From positions 68,903,679 to 68,967,678 of the forward strand of contig NC_066317.1 of NCBI RefSeq assembly GCF_022539315.1: a stretch of 64,000 bases of DNA, in the 5' to 3' direction. The notes under the pieces were generated by a model. The model had not been told where the DNA came from. It searched no databases and saw nothing but the letters and a program-made list of their open reading frames with translations. The DNA is from Serinus canaria. Lineage: Eukaryota; Chordata; Aves; Passeriformes; Fringillidae. The translations under genes and the position numbers were made by a program. Shown here in pieces: positions 21,941 to 33,400 of this stretch (its first letter is position 1; each line of letters opens with the position of its first letter).

Positions 21941-22959
21941 TCTCGGGGTCACTCTGAGCAGCAGAAGCCCCGAGAGTGTCCCACACTCAGCTGGACAAGC
22001 CTGAATTTCGAGGCAATTCTGCAAATTCCCATGAACCAGAACAGAAAGAATTGCATGACCAAGCAGAGATGAGAGTGGGTGCAGCCTGCAGAGTCTCCTT
22101 ATCTGTCTTTGAAATGCCACTGCTCCACGCTGCCAGCGGGCCAGGAGCTGCAGCAGCCACCAGGAATATTCGCTTTTCTCCTCGGACTGCGTGGAGCACA
22201 CAGATAACTGTGGGAGCAGCAAGGCTGCTTTCATCTTCCTGCAGCTCATCCAAACACATCACGTTGCTGGGGGGAAGTCAGGGCGAGAGCAGGAGAAGAC
22301 AGAGTATCTTTATTTAAAAATAAATTAAAGAAATCCTTAAAATCAAAGCTCTTAGCAGGGGTTCAGCAGGATCAGGAGGCAGCAGTCCTTGCTGGTGCTG
22401 GATTTATTGCCTGTGTTAAATGTCTGGACTGAATTGCCTCATCTTCCCACAAATGGAGCTGCTCCTACCTCGTGTTGGTTGGGCAGTGGGGAAGGGGCAG
22501 CAGAGCTGTCTGTGCTGTCCCTGCTGTGTGGATAACAGAGAGAACATGGAATTGTGAGGACTGTCAGGCTGGATTAGGCTCGAGGCACACGGAATCCAGT
22601 TCCTTGCTTGCTTTGCTGATCAGCACAGCAGGTTTCCAGGAATCATTTTAAAAGCATTTCAGAGGAAAAATTGTTCATTTTGTTCCCCTTTTCCCAAAAT
22701 ATTGCCCTGACTGCTGTCCTTGCAAATCAGCTTTAGAAAATCAGGAAGATTTCCAAGAGTCTCTGCAAGGCTGTGTGCTGCTGCTGCTGGTGGTGTAGAC
22801 CCACAGTAAGTTGTAGGGACAAGTAATTGAGGTTGTCACAGCAGCCTGGGCTGTGGGAACAATCTGGGGAAGAGAGCTGGAATCCCCCAGGGAAGTAGGA
22901 AAAGGTCAGAACTGGCACATGGGCTTTGCCAGAGGTACCAGGAGTCTTTTGCTGCCTCT
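21941..22959. other. No gene recognised
   Basis: This is single-copy-looking sequence. A short A/T run (about 22310-22330) and a CTG-rich patch (about 22780) are the only simple features. Confidence 0.5.
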
Positions 22960-23055
22960 GTGTATTTTGAATCATGAAAGCCTGGAACCTTTAGGTGTTG
23001 GACTTGGATGATTCTTGTGGGTCCCTTCCAATTCAGGATTTTCCATGGTATTCTA
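22960..23055 (+). mobile_element. CR1 LINE 3' tail remnant
   Basis: 'gttggacttggatgattctt', 'gggtcccttccaattcagga' and 'catggtattct' represent the CR1 3' terminus. Confidence 0.65.
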
Positions 23056-23275
23056 AAGGAAAGGGCAGGGAAACCCAGGCTGCAAATGTCCCTCAAAAGC
23101 AGCCAGGAAAACACTTCTGCAGGGATCTGTCTCCAACAGAGGTCATGGTGCTCAGAAATTATCTCTGCTTTGTGTTGCAGATCCTAAGTAGCTAAACTGG
23201 ATCCCCAGGAGAGATACAGAACCAGTAACTCCATGAGCAAGATTCACTGGATTTCATCTGCCACTGGCAACCAAA

Positions 23276-23520
23276 TCATAGAATCACAGACTGGTTTGGG
23301 ATGGAAGACAGCTTAAAGATCATCTCATTGCACCCCCTGCCAAGGAGGGACACCTTCCACTATCCCAGGTGGCTCCAACCTCCTCCAACCTGGCCTTGGA
23401 CATTTCCAGGGATCCAGGGGCACCCACAGCTTCTCTGGGCACCCTGTGCCAGGGCCTCACCACCTTTAAAGTCAGCAATTAAATAATTCTAATCAATCTA
23501 AATCCATTCTCCACTGAGCC
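23276..23520 (-). mobile_element. CR1 LINE fragment
   Basis: CR1 3' region in reverse complement: 'tcatagaatcacagactggt', 'agggacaccttccactatcc', 'tccaacctggccttggacat' and 'ttctctgggcaccctgtgcc'. Confidence 0.92.
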
Positions 23521-24928
23521 TGTGTTTATGCTCAGGATTGCCCCCACCCAAGGGATTTAAAGGAATGCCTCCTGTAAGTGAAGAGGAGGGTGTGGATACC
23601 CTGTGAAAATCTGTGGGACTCAGCAAAGTGGATTCCCAGAGCTCCCACAGCCTTCTCCATGCTCCTCAGGCACTTCCCATCCCACTGCTGGGCATCATCC
23701 CAGCCCTAAGCCAGGTGAGAAGTGGGGAGATGAGCTCAGTGTGGCTGCTGGAGGATTTCCTGGATTATTGATGAATGCATCAGGGGGAGGGGGACAGGAA
23801 CTGTCTTTACTGCCATTAGTGCAGGGCTGGAGGATGGATCCATGGCCAGAGATGAATTCCCAGGTTACTTTGTCTTCTCTTTGATTTAAGCACTGTACAA
23901 TTAGTCCAGAGCTTGAAAATGATGCTATTAAACATTGTGCTGTCCTTTTTAATGGATGGCTACTGGGAGAACTTACTGGAAGATTTCCAGTACTCCTGTT
24001 TCCATGGAGGAAGTGTGCAAAAGGAGAAGGGCTGCCTGGGATCCCACCTATTCACCCCAAATTCAGCATCACCTGCATCACCTCTCCTGCTGCATCCCTA
24101 GTAATTGTCTGTGTGCTTGAAAGCCACGTGCCCTGTCCCACCTCCAAACCCTTGCAGTTCATCACTGTCCCTGTCACAGCAAGGGTTTTCTTTATTCCTG
24201 ACCTAAATCTTCCTGCAGACAATATAAGCCCAAGATCATCCCCATCCCATAATGAATATTCATCATTTTCTCTCCCATAATGAAGGTCAGTGTTCTTTAA
24301 TAAGAGAGAAGAAAGGCACACAGGAGGTCCATTTAATAACAGAGGTGACTGCTACATAAAGCAGGGAGATATTATAATTAATATCACAAGGGTGGGAATG
24401 TGCTCAGGAAAATCCTGGCAACCAGGAGGAAGGGATGCCATGAAGTTTTAGCTTTGAGAAGTTAAAAAAAGCTTTGAGTGAAGTTAATGGAAATTCTGCC
24501 CGCATAAGAAACACAGGTGGAAGGGAAAATCGGCTTATTTTAATCAAAGCAAGAGGGGAAAAAAAACCAACCCTAATTTAAATCAGTCCAAGTGATTGCA
24601 GGCTTAATTCTCTCCCCTTATGAGACTCTTCAATCCTAACCCTAGAGCCCTAAGAGATCTCTTGGCACTGGAGGCACAGGAATTTGATTTGTGTGCACGC
24701 TGACCTCGAAGGGATGGAGTGAATCCATCCTCTGTCTGTGGGGAGGATTCCCAATTAAATCTGCTGGGAAAGATGATTACATGACCCCAGCCTTGTCTGG
24801 GAGTGGGATGGCTGGGGAGGTTCCTCTCTGTCATCTGAGGGGCTGGGTAATTGCTATGGATGGAAAAAGGAGGAGGAGGAGGTGCTTTGCTCCTGTTCTG
24901 AGCTGGAGGGAAAGGAGGGATGAAGCAT
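23521..24928. other. No gene recognised
   Basis: This is single-copy-looking sequence. Frames on both strands are short and show no domain. Confidence 0.5.
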
Positions 24929-25335
24929 CCATGAGGAAAGGCTGGGAGAATTGGGATTGTTCAGCTTGGAGAAGAGAAGGCTTTGGGGTGACCTAGTTGC
25001 AGCCTTCCAGGACCTGAAGGGGCCCCAAGAGAGGTGGAGAGGGACTTTGAACAAGGGGTGGAGGCACAGGACAAGGAAGAATGGCTTCCAATGCAAAGAG
25101 AGTAGGTTTAGAACAGGTATTAAGAAGAAATTCCTCCATGTGAAGGTGGTGAGTCCCTGGCACAGGGTGCCCAGAGAAGCTGTGGCTGCTCCTGAGTCCA
25201 TGGAAGTGCCCAAGGCCAGGTTGGACAGGGCTTGGAGCACCATGGGACAGTGGAAGGTGTGCCTGCATAGCAGGGGTTGGAACAAGATGGTCTTTAAGAT
25301 CCCTTCCAACTCAAACTATTCCATAATTCTGTGAT
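24929..25335 (+). mobile_element. CR1 LINE fragment
   Basis: Sense CR1 sequence runs from 'aggaaaggctgggagaattg' through 'ctggcacagggtgcccagag' and 'ggttggacagggcttggagc' to 'cccttccaactcaaactatt' and 'ccataattctgtgatg'. The typical 3' tail is present. Confidence 0.93.
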
Positions 25336-26557
25336 GAAGTTTAAAAAGGAGGGTGGGGAAAGTCAATCAGGACATTTACCTTATTAAAAAAACTTTAAAA
25401 TTAATTCCCAAAACATCATTATTAAAAAAACCAAAAAAAATCCCAAACCTCACTGCTTTAGTTTTCTTTTCCTCCCTCCTGCAATTTTTATCTGCTCGGC
25501 AAAAAGACAGAAGCAAGGAAAAGGATGCCAGGTAGGTGTTACTTTAGAAAGCCCTGATAAAAAGCCCTGATTTACCTTGATTTTAATGGGGTTCAGCCAA
25601 AATTCCTAGCAGGACATAAATATGAACTCATTCCTTTCATTCCCATTTCACTTTTTTTTCCATCCCAGAAATGACACAGGCAGAGAGGTTGGAAGCAGCC
25701 AATTCCCATGAATAAGTGGAGGAGAGACCCCATTTCATCCTGGCAGTCATTCCTGAACTGGGGCCAATTCATTAGGCAGAGATCTCCTCATCCCTGAGCA
25801 GAACAGCCTGTTCTGCCTGCCCCGAGTGCCTTCTGCTCTCCCAGCATTGCAGAGGTTGCTGCTTGGAGAGGGACAGCCTTGCTGAGATATTTAGATGGAT
25901 TTGTGAGTGGAAAAGAAAAAAAAAAAAAGCTCATTTTGTTGCAAAATTTTTAATTTTTCACTGCTCCCATCCACAGAAAGCATCTGACCCAGGAGGGTTC
26001 ATCCAAAAAGAATGGTATCTTCTGCAGTTATATTGTTTTTTCTTCTTTGGTTTGTATTTGGGGGTTTTTTAGGGATTGCCTTTCAACAGAAAAGCAAAAC
26101 TATCCCTGAGAAAAAAGATCATTTGACCTGTCCTCATCCCTGTTTCTTTGCAGCCTGGAGTTGGGCTCTGCACTGCCAGCCCCAGCCCTGCCGTGTCCCC
26201 CCGGTGCCAGCAGCCAAGGACCGGGAAAGCCGGGCTCGGGGACTTCCCCAGTGACGGATTTTGCTGCCATCCCGTGGTCACTGCCCCTTGAAGCCACTGG
26301 ACCGGTCTCAAGGCAGGGACTTGATGGTCTGGCAGTGACCTCCCCCCAAAACAGGAGCTGGACAAACTCCCACCGAGGCAGCAGAGAGCGGTGAAAGGAA
26401 AGAGAAAGGGACAGAGATTTCTCCTCCCATTGTGCTGAAACACAAGGACAGCTCATGAAGGGGCAGGTGCTGAAACAAAGAACTCAACAAAGGTGCTCAA
26501 TCACCTTTCAGCATAAGAAAGCCATTGGGATCCTGTTTGCATCTGTAGATATCCCGA
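25336..26557. other. No gene recognised
   Basis: The stretch contains two A-rich runs (about 25385-25445 and 25910-25930) and a moderately GC-rich segment (26150-26400). None of its frames is recognisable. Confidence 0.45.
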
Positions 26558-26670
26558 ATTTCTTACAGAATTACAGACCCATGGAATTTCCTGAGATGGA
26601 AGGGACCCACAAGCATCATCCAGTCCAGCTCCTGGCCCTGCATAGTCCTTTCAGGGTCCTGTCAGTGATG
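26558..26670 (-). mobile_element. CR1-like LINE remnant
   Basis: 'ttacagaattacagaccca', 'gagatggaagggacccac' and 'catccagtccagctcctggc' match an older CR1 3' end. Confidence 0.65.
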
Positions 26671-26789
26671 GAGTTGTGCTCATCCTTTCTCCCATGGCTC
26701 TCCTCAGTCACTCAGCCTTTCCCGACTTTTCCTTTGCCTGCAGAGAGAGGAAAAACATCCTGGGGTTAGTTTTAGCCCTTCCCAACAAG

Positions 26790-27270
26790 AAAGACTGAGG
26801 GGCTTGAGCGTGTCCAGGGAAGGGAACAGAGCTGGGGAAGGGGCTGGAGCCCCAGGAGGGGCTGAGGGAGCTGGGCAGGGGCTCAGCCTGGAGCAAAGGA
26901 GGCTCAGGGGGAACCTTGTGGCTCTGCGCAGCTCCTGCCAGGAAGGGACAGCCAGGGGGGTCGGGCTGTGCTCCAGGGAACAGGGACAGGAGGAGAGGGA
27001 ACGGCCTCAGGCTGGGCCGGGGGAGGGTCAAGGTGGATATTGGGAAAATTTCTTCATGGAAAGGGTGTCCAGCCCTGGCACAGCTGCCCAGGGAGGTGTC
27101 AGAGTCACCATCCCTGAAAGGGTTCAAAAAACCTGTGAATGTGACACTTGGGTGTGGTTTGGGGGTGGCCTTGGCACTGCTGGGGGAACTGGTGGGATTT
27201 GCTGATCTTGGAGGGCTTTTCCAACCTTAACAATTCTGGGATTCTGTGGTTCTGGGATTCCATGGTTCGG
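26790..27270 (+). mobile_element. CR1 LINE fragment
   Basis: Close relative of 6935-7375: 'gagggagctgggcaggggct', 'gaggctcagggggaaccttg' and 'ggatattgggaaaatttctt', ending 'caacaattctgggattctg'-type with degenerate tail repeats. Confidence 0.92.
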
Positions 27271-28563
27271 GGGTTCTCTCTGTCTGCCCACTCATTGCTT
27301 TAATGCACCAGGTCTTTGGTGTGAACCAAGCTGAACCTTTATCTCCACAACACAGTCTGGATCAGAGGGAAGCAAAAAATGCAACAGGAGCTGGAGGAGA
27401 GCAGGCACTGCCACCTCCTGGCTCATGGGGTGACCTAAACAGCTCCATGATTTTGGTCCAGGTCCCTTAACTCAGCTCTTGGCTGGATCCCAGCACAGAC
27501 CAGGAGCTCTCCCACCCTTGTGAGGGATTTCTGGGTTCTGACTATCAGCTATCCAAGGCTTGTTCTTTCCATTGAGTCCAGGTGACCCTTCCTCACACAC
27601 TTCAGCACCCTGAACCCCAAAATCAGGCTCAAACATCCTGGGGGATCTGATTCCACTGCCACTGGAAGTGTCTGGGCCATCATTTTCCAGTCAGTGCTTG
27701 AGTGGCTGGTGTGGATTTAGTGTGTCAGAGCAGAGACTCCACAAAAAGCAACATTTCCTGCATGCAGCACCACATTTCAGCATTGAGGATAATTCTGTAT
27801 TCCCATCTGCTTTATTTTAGGCAGCCCCAGGGATGGAAAGAGCCACCTTAAGAAAATACAGCCAGCACTCTCCTGCTCCAGCCACCCACGGGCTGACAGA
27901 TTAAATCTCGTTTGCTTGTGCCAGAGTCTTGCTCACTTGTTTGTCATTATCTGGAGTTTTGTTAGGCCGTGTTAAAAAACAAAATCAGCAAAACAAAACT
28001 TTTTTACTCCTTTTTTTTTTTCTTCTTTTTTTCCTTTTAATAAAAATAGAAGCTGTGTCAGGGATGGAGAGAAGTGCAGGCACACTCTTGGAGAGCAGCA
28101 GTGATCTGGTCCTGCCAAGGATGCGGGGATGGGAAGGTCTGGAAGACTGACAGGAGGAACTTCTGGCCATGGATACTCACCTTGGATACTCACCCACCCT
28201 CACAGCCTGGCTCCAGGGCTTGCATGGCCACCTCTAATGGCATTTTTAAAAATTCCTTCCAAAATTTGCTGTTATCTTTGGAGTTCTCTTATCATGCACA
28301 TCTTCTTCCACCCACGCTGGACACCAGAACGATCTCACAGTGAATTACATCCTTCTCCATTCAAATTCAAGTGGAAGAAATCCAGTGAAGAGCTGAGCAG
28401 ACACATTTTGCCACCCTACATCAGCTTTCCACCCTGGATTCACATCTCTCTTTCTTCCCCCTTTTTGGTGTTTTTTTTTTTTTTCTTCTTGCTGCACATC
28501 CTAATCCAGAGAATAAATCAGATGGGCTGAACTTCACGACTTGGGAAGCCACCACTTCCCAGA
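27271..28563. other. No gene recognised; T-rich tracts
   Basis: T-rich stretches lie at about 28000-28040 and 28460-28490. Otherwise this is single-copy-looking sequence. Confidence 0.45.
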
Positions 28564-28835
28564 CCACAGAATCACAGAATCCTGGAATGGTTTGGGTTGC
28601 AAGAGACCTCAAAGATCATCCAATTTCAACCTCCTGCCATGGGCAGGGACACCTTCCACTGTCCCAGGTGGCTCCAAGCCCTGTCCAGCCTGGCCTTGGG
28701 CACTTCCAGGGATCCAGGGGCAGCCACAGCTTCTCTGGGCACCCTGTGCCAGGGCCCCCCCACCCTCACAGGGAGTAATTTCTTCCCAAAAATCCAAACT
28801 AAATCGACCTTCTTTCAGTGTGAAATACCAGATTT
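28564..28835 (-). mobile_element. CR1 LINE fragment
   Basis: 'cacagaatcacagaatcctg', 'ggacaccttccactgtccca' and 'ttctctgggcaccctgtgcc', ending 'tttcagtgtgaaa'. It is well preserved. Confidence 0.93.
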
Positions 28836-29009
28836 TCATAACCTCACCATTTGCTGCAATATTTTTGACAGTTCCAAAAATATTCAGGCCAGAAGAGCCC
28901 AAATGTTCCTGCAGCCTGGACCCAATCCTCTGGGATCTGTGAGGTGATCTGAGTGCCCATGGGAAGTGTCACAAAGCACAGCCAGTGTCCCCTCTGGGGC
29001 TGCAGGAGA

Positions 29010-29600
29010 GGTGACAAACTGATAGAGGAAAGGTGAAGGTCTGAGGTGGATGTCTACAACCCCCAAAGGAAGGTTCCAGAGAAGATGGACTCTGGGAAGT
29101 GCCCAGGGAAGGACAGGAGGTGACAAATCCAGTGAGAGGCAAGAGAGAAGTTTCCACTGTGAGAATGGTCAAACACAGGAAAAGGGGGATCAGAGAGGCT
29201 GTGGATTCTCCATCCTTGGAGAGCCTCAAAATTCTGCTGGACACAACCAAGAGCAACAAATTGGTGTTAGAAGACGACTCATCTTAGGTCCAAAAGTTGA
29301 ACTGGAGGCCTCGAAAACCCTCCACCCACCTCAATTATTCTGCAGTATTGACACACAGAACAGATGGAGGAACATGAAGTTATTCACATCCAATTTCTTG
29401 CAAAGCAAGACAGGGAAAGAGCTGTCCAGGCTGCCCAAGGCAGTGGTGGAGTCTCAGTAATCCCTGGAAGTGTTCCAAAAACACCTGGATATGGCACTGG
29501 AGGATGTGGATTAGTGGTGAATGTGGTGGTGCTGCTGGTGTGGCTTGGTGGTCTCAGAGATCTTCACCAGATTCTGTCATTCTGTGCCTCCATGGTGAGT
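29010..29600 (+). mobile_element. Degenerate CR1 remnants (two segments)
   Basis: Segment one (about 29040-29290) has 'agaggctgtggattctccat' and 'ccttggagagcctcaaaatt'. Segment two (about 29360-29590) has 'aggctgcccaaggcagtggt' and 'acacctggatatggcactgg'. Both read like sense CR1 3' sequence and probably come from one or two old insertions. Confidence 0.6.
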
Positions 29601-30586
29601 TCTCCCACCCAAATCTAAGCCTGGGGGACCTTCTCAGGGGCATAGGGTGAGTTTCTGGCAGGGCTGGCCACAGAATCCAGGCATCTGAATTCCAGAGGGC
29701 TGAAATTCCACCTGGATGTGCTGCAGGAAAGACAATTTCAAACAAGAGCAAGACCAGTTTTAGGACCATATAACTGCCTGTGGTACATAGAACTCTGCAG
29801 CACAATTTTCAAATCATCTTTTTTTTTTGCTTAAGGGAAGCAAAAATCCACAAGTAAAATCAACTTTTCCCTTTTTCACCCCTCCCAAATAAACTGAATG
29901 AGAATGACAGTGAACAACCTGCACAGAATTTAAGAGTTGGAGCTGTACTCATCTCTGGTTTTGTGGGTAATACATGAGAGGACCTGGAGAGTTACACTTT
30001 TATCACCAGGGACAAAAGGGAAAAGGGACAAATGCAGCCTCTGGATAGACTCAAGCACAGAGCATCCTGTTTTCTCTTCACAGCCCATTGCAGTGTCATT
30101 ACATCCACTCAAATAAATTGCCCAACAATCAGGACCTGCCTCCTATTGACCTCTGGGGACTGAAGACAATGGAAGCTCCAGTGCTTGGATCAGGCTGTAA
30201 TGAGAAGATTGATGGTTTTGGGAAGACTTGCTGACTGCAGCTTGGACCAATCCACCAGGAGCTGGGTTTGAGGGCTGGGATTTGCTGGAGCTGCTCCTCT
30301 CCAAATGGTTTTCCCATGGAGAGGCTTTGCTGGGAGCAAACATCTTCCAGCATCCTGCTGCTCTTGGCTGGAGCAATTCCACTTGAAATAACCTCCCTGG
30401 CTGTGCTGCTGTGTGAAGAGAGATTTATTTTCATGCATAAGAACGCTGGAGGAAACTGCCAGAAAACAATTTTTTTTTTTTTTTTACATTTTTAATTTGT
30501 TTCCTTTTAAAATTTATTTTAATAAATTTTATGAACACAGACTTATGGTTCCAGTTATACCAACAGTAAATCCTTGACTTTATGTA
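29601..30586. other. No gene recognised
   Basis: This is single-copy-looking sequence with a poly-T run and AT-rich patch at 30467-30540. I see nothing else. Confidence 0.5.
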
Positions 30587-30700
30587 CAGAATGGAATCAT
30601 TTAGGTTGGAAAAGCCTTCCAAGATTATTGAGTCCAGCCATTAACCCAGCACTGCCAAGGCCACCACTTAAGTGCATCTCTAGATATAAAAATAAGGGGC
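30587..30700 (-). mobile_element. CR1-like LINE remnant
   Basis: 'cagaatggaatcatttaggt', 'tggaaaagccttccaagat' and 'ccagcactgccaaggccacc' match the 3' end of an older CR1 subfamily. Confidence 0.7.
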
Positions 30701-31589
30701 ATTTCCACTTTGCCCATACCAAGTGCTTTTAGTGCAATTCCATTAAATCTGTGTCTGCAGTGATTTCACCTGATTTGCACCTTTCTCCATTGTCAGAAAT
30801 GTCATTTTCCCACTCTGTCCCAGGCTGATGTGCCAGATGTGTGACCATGGCTCCCACACCAAGGGTGGGCACATCCCAGCTGCAGCCAAACCTGGATGTC
30901 CCAAACCTCCCCCAAAGCTGTGCAGCCACCACTGCTGAAAATGTTCATCCCACCTGGAAAAGGCTCTGGGCAACCAGCTCTGACCTTCAAGTTGACCCAG
31001 AGGGTCCTCAGAGGTCCCTCCCACCCTCAGTCCTTCAGCAGTTTGTGAAGGTGAACTTGAAAAGGGCAGAACACCACTGAGTCAAGGATTTGAAGGAAAA
31101 AACCCTACACAGACTTGCATTTAAATCCCTTTGAACTTCTCCAAGATCAGCCAGAAGCTCTGATTTGATTTGATTTTACTTCTTTTTTTCTCACTTTACA
31201 GCATTGACTTGAGCTGAACTAAAACCCATGGAACTGTTAATTGAAAACCGAGTGTCAACAGCAGTTCAGTGCAGAAAGAGTTTCAATTAAAAGCAATCTC
31301 TTCTTGCCATCCAAAGTAATATTTTCCCTCCTGGCTAAATTTTAAGTGAAGCACAAAGTGGTTGCTTGTCAATGCTTTAATGGGATCTGAGCTATTGTGT
31401 GGGAAAACTTCCTTTCACTCAGAGGCCATGGAGATTTTAATTTTTCAGAGCTGAAAGCAGAGGAATGAGGGTTTTTTTTTTGTGTGATGTGGCTGATCTG
31501 CTTTTCTCTTCTGGGCTGTGTGGGTGAGGAGTGAGGTGTGATGAGGAACACTATCCAAAACTCAGGGCTGGGTGGGAATCAGTGTTTCT
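30701..31589. other. No gene recognised
   Basis: This is single-copy-looking sequence. A short TTTGA repeat lies near 31160-31180. Confidence 0.5.
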
Positions 31590-32895
31590 CACTCCCTACC
31601 ACCGTGGATGGACCTCCATCCACTCCCTACCACCATGGATGGACCTCCATCCACTCCCTACCACCATGGATGGACCTCCATCCACTCCCTACCACCATGG
31701 ATGGACCTCCATCCTCTCCCTACCACCACGGATGGACCTCCATCCACTCCCTACCACCATGGATGGACCTCCATCCTCTCCCTACCACCATGGATGGACC
31801 TCCATCCACCCCCTACCACCATGGATGGACCTCCATCCTCTCCCTACCACCATGGATGGACCTCCATCCACCCCCTACCACCACGGATGGACCTCCATCC
31901 TCTCCCTACCACCATGGATGGACCTCCATCCGCTCTCTACCACCATGGATGGACCTCCATCCCCTCCCTACCACCATGGATGGACCTCCATCCACTCCCT
32001 ACCACCATGGATGGACCTCCATCCACCCCCTACCACCATGGATGGACCTCCATCCGCCCCCTACCACCATGGATGGACCTCCATCTGCTCCCTACCACCA
32101 TGGATGGACCTCCATCCCCTCCCTACCACCATGGATGGACCTCCATCCGCTCCCTACCACCATGGATGGACCTCCATCTGCTCCCTACCACCATGGATGG
32201 ACCTCCATCCACCCCCTACCACCATGGATGGACCTCCATCCACTCCCTACCACCATGGATGGACCTCCATCCACCCCCTACCACCATGGATGGACCTCCA
32301 TCCACCCCCTACCACCACGGATGGACCTCCATCTGCCCCCTACCACCATGGATGGACCTCCATCCACTCCCTACCACCATGGATGGACCTCCCTCCGCTC
32401 CCTACCACCATGGATGGACCTCCATCCGCTCCCTACCACCATGGATGGACCTCCATCCGCTCCCTACCACCATGGATGGACCTCCATCCGCTCCCTACCA
32501 CCATGGATGGACCTCCATCCACCCCCTACCACCATGGATGGACCTCCATCCGCTCCCTACCACCATGGATGGACCTCCATCCACTCCCTACCACCATAGA
32601 TGGATCTCCATCCTCTCCCTACCACCATGGATGGACCTCCCTCCGCTCCCTACCACCATGGATGGACCTCCATCCGCTCCCTACCACCATGGATGGACCT
32701 CCATCCTCTCCCTACCACCATGGATGGACCTCCATCCGCTCCCTACCACCATGGATGGACCTCCATCCACTCCCTACCACCATGGATGGACCTCCCTCCT
32801 CCCCCTACCACCATGGATGGACCTCCATCCGCTCCCTACCACCATGGATGGACCTCCATCCACTCCCTAACACCATAGATGGATCTCCATCCCCT
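31590..32895. repeat. 31-bp minisatellite, about 42 copies
   Basis: The unit is cactccctaccaccatggat followed by ggacctccatc (31 bp), without gaps over about 1.3 kb. Most variation is confined to two or three positions around 'tccactc' (tcctctc, tccgctc, tccaccc, tctgctc, tcccctc). A few units have 'cacgg', 'catag' or 'ccctcc'. No register of the unit contains a sense stop codon, so all three plus frames stay open for 350-470 codons. These are repeat artefacts, not genes. Confidence 0.97.
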
Positions 32896-33224
32896 CCTCT
32901 CCAGATTGGTGTTCTGGTATTTATCCAGGATGGCTGAGCTGAGTGGGGACAACGTGGCCAGAAGGTTCCCAGGTGCCCTCAGAAAGCTTCAGCTGGGTTT
33001 TTGGCCAATTGATGCTGGGTGGGACACCCAGGGACACAAATTCTGGAGGGCTCCCAGAAGAGGGGAGCAGAGGAGAAAGAGATAATGAGAGGGTGATGAG
33101 AGATACAAGAGGGGAGCTGGCTCTGGGGGTGTGGGGAAGGATGCCATCAAACCTGGTGACATCTCCTGGGAAAGGGAGGCTCCTTGCAGCAGGAAGGTTT
33201 TGGGTCACTTTCCCTGAGGCAATC
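32896..33224. other. No feature recognised
   Basis: This is the flank between the 31-bp minisatellite and a CR1 fragment. It is GA-rich at 33050-33120. No gene. Confidence 0.5.
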
Positions 33225-33400
33225 CAGGATGGAGATCATGTGAGAGTGAATTGGATTTGGGAGGAGAAGAAACAGCCTCAAATTGTGCCAGGGCAGGTTT
33301 AAGTTGGATATTAGGGAAAGATTCTTTACAGAAATGGTTGTCCAGCCCTGGCACAGGCTGCCCAGGGCAGTGGTGTGGCAGAGTCTGTAATTAAATCATC
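33225..33400 (+). mobile_element. CR1 LINE fragment
   Basis: 'gtttaagttggatattaggg', 'tgtccagccctggcacaggc' and 'tgcccagggcagtggt' are sense CR1 sequence. The 3' end is missing. Confidence 0.8.

Noticed and set aside
31531..32937. Open frames of 353, 432 and 468 codons on the plus strand
   Set aside because: They come from a 31-bp tandem repeat whose unit lacks stop codons in every register. All three frames are open at once, with the same peptide.
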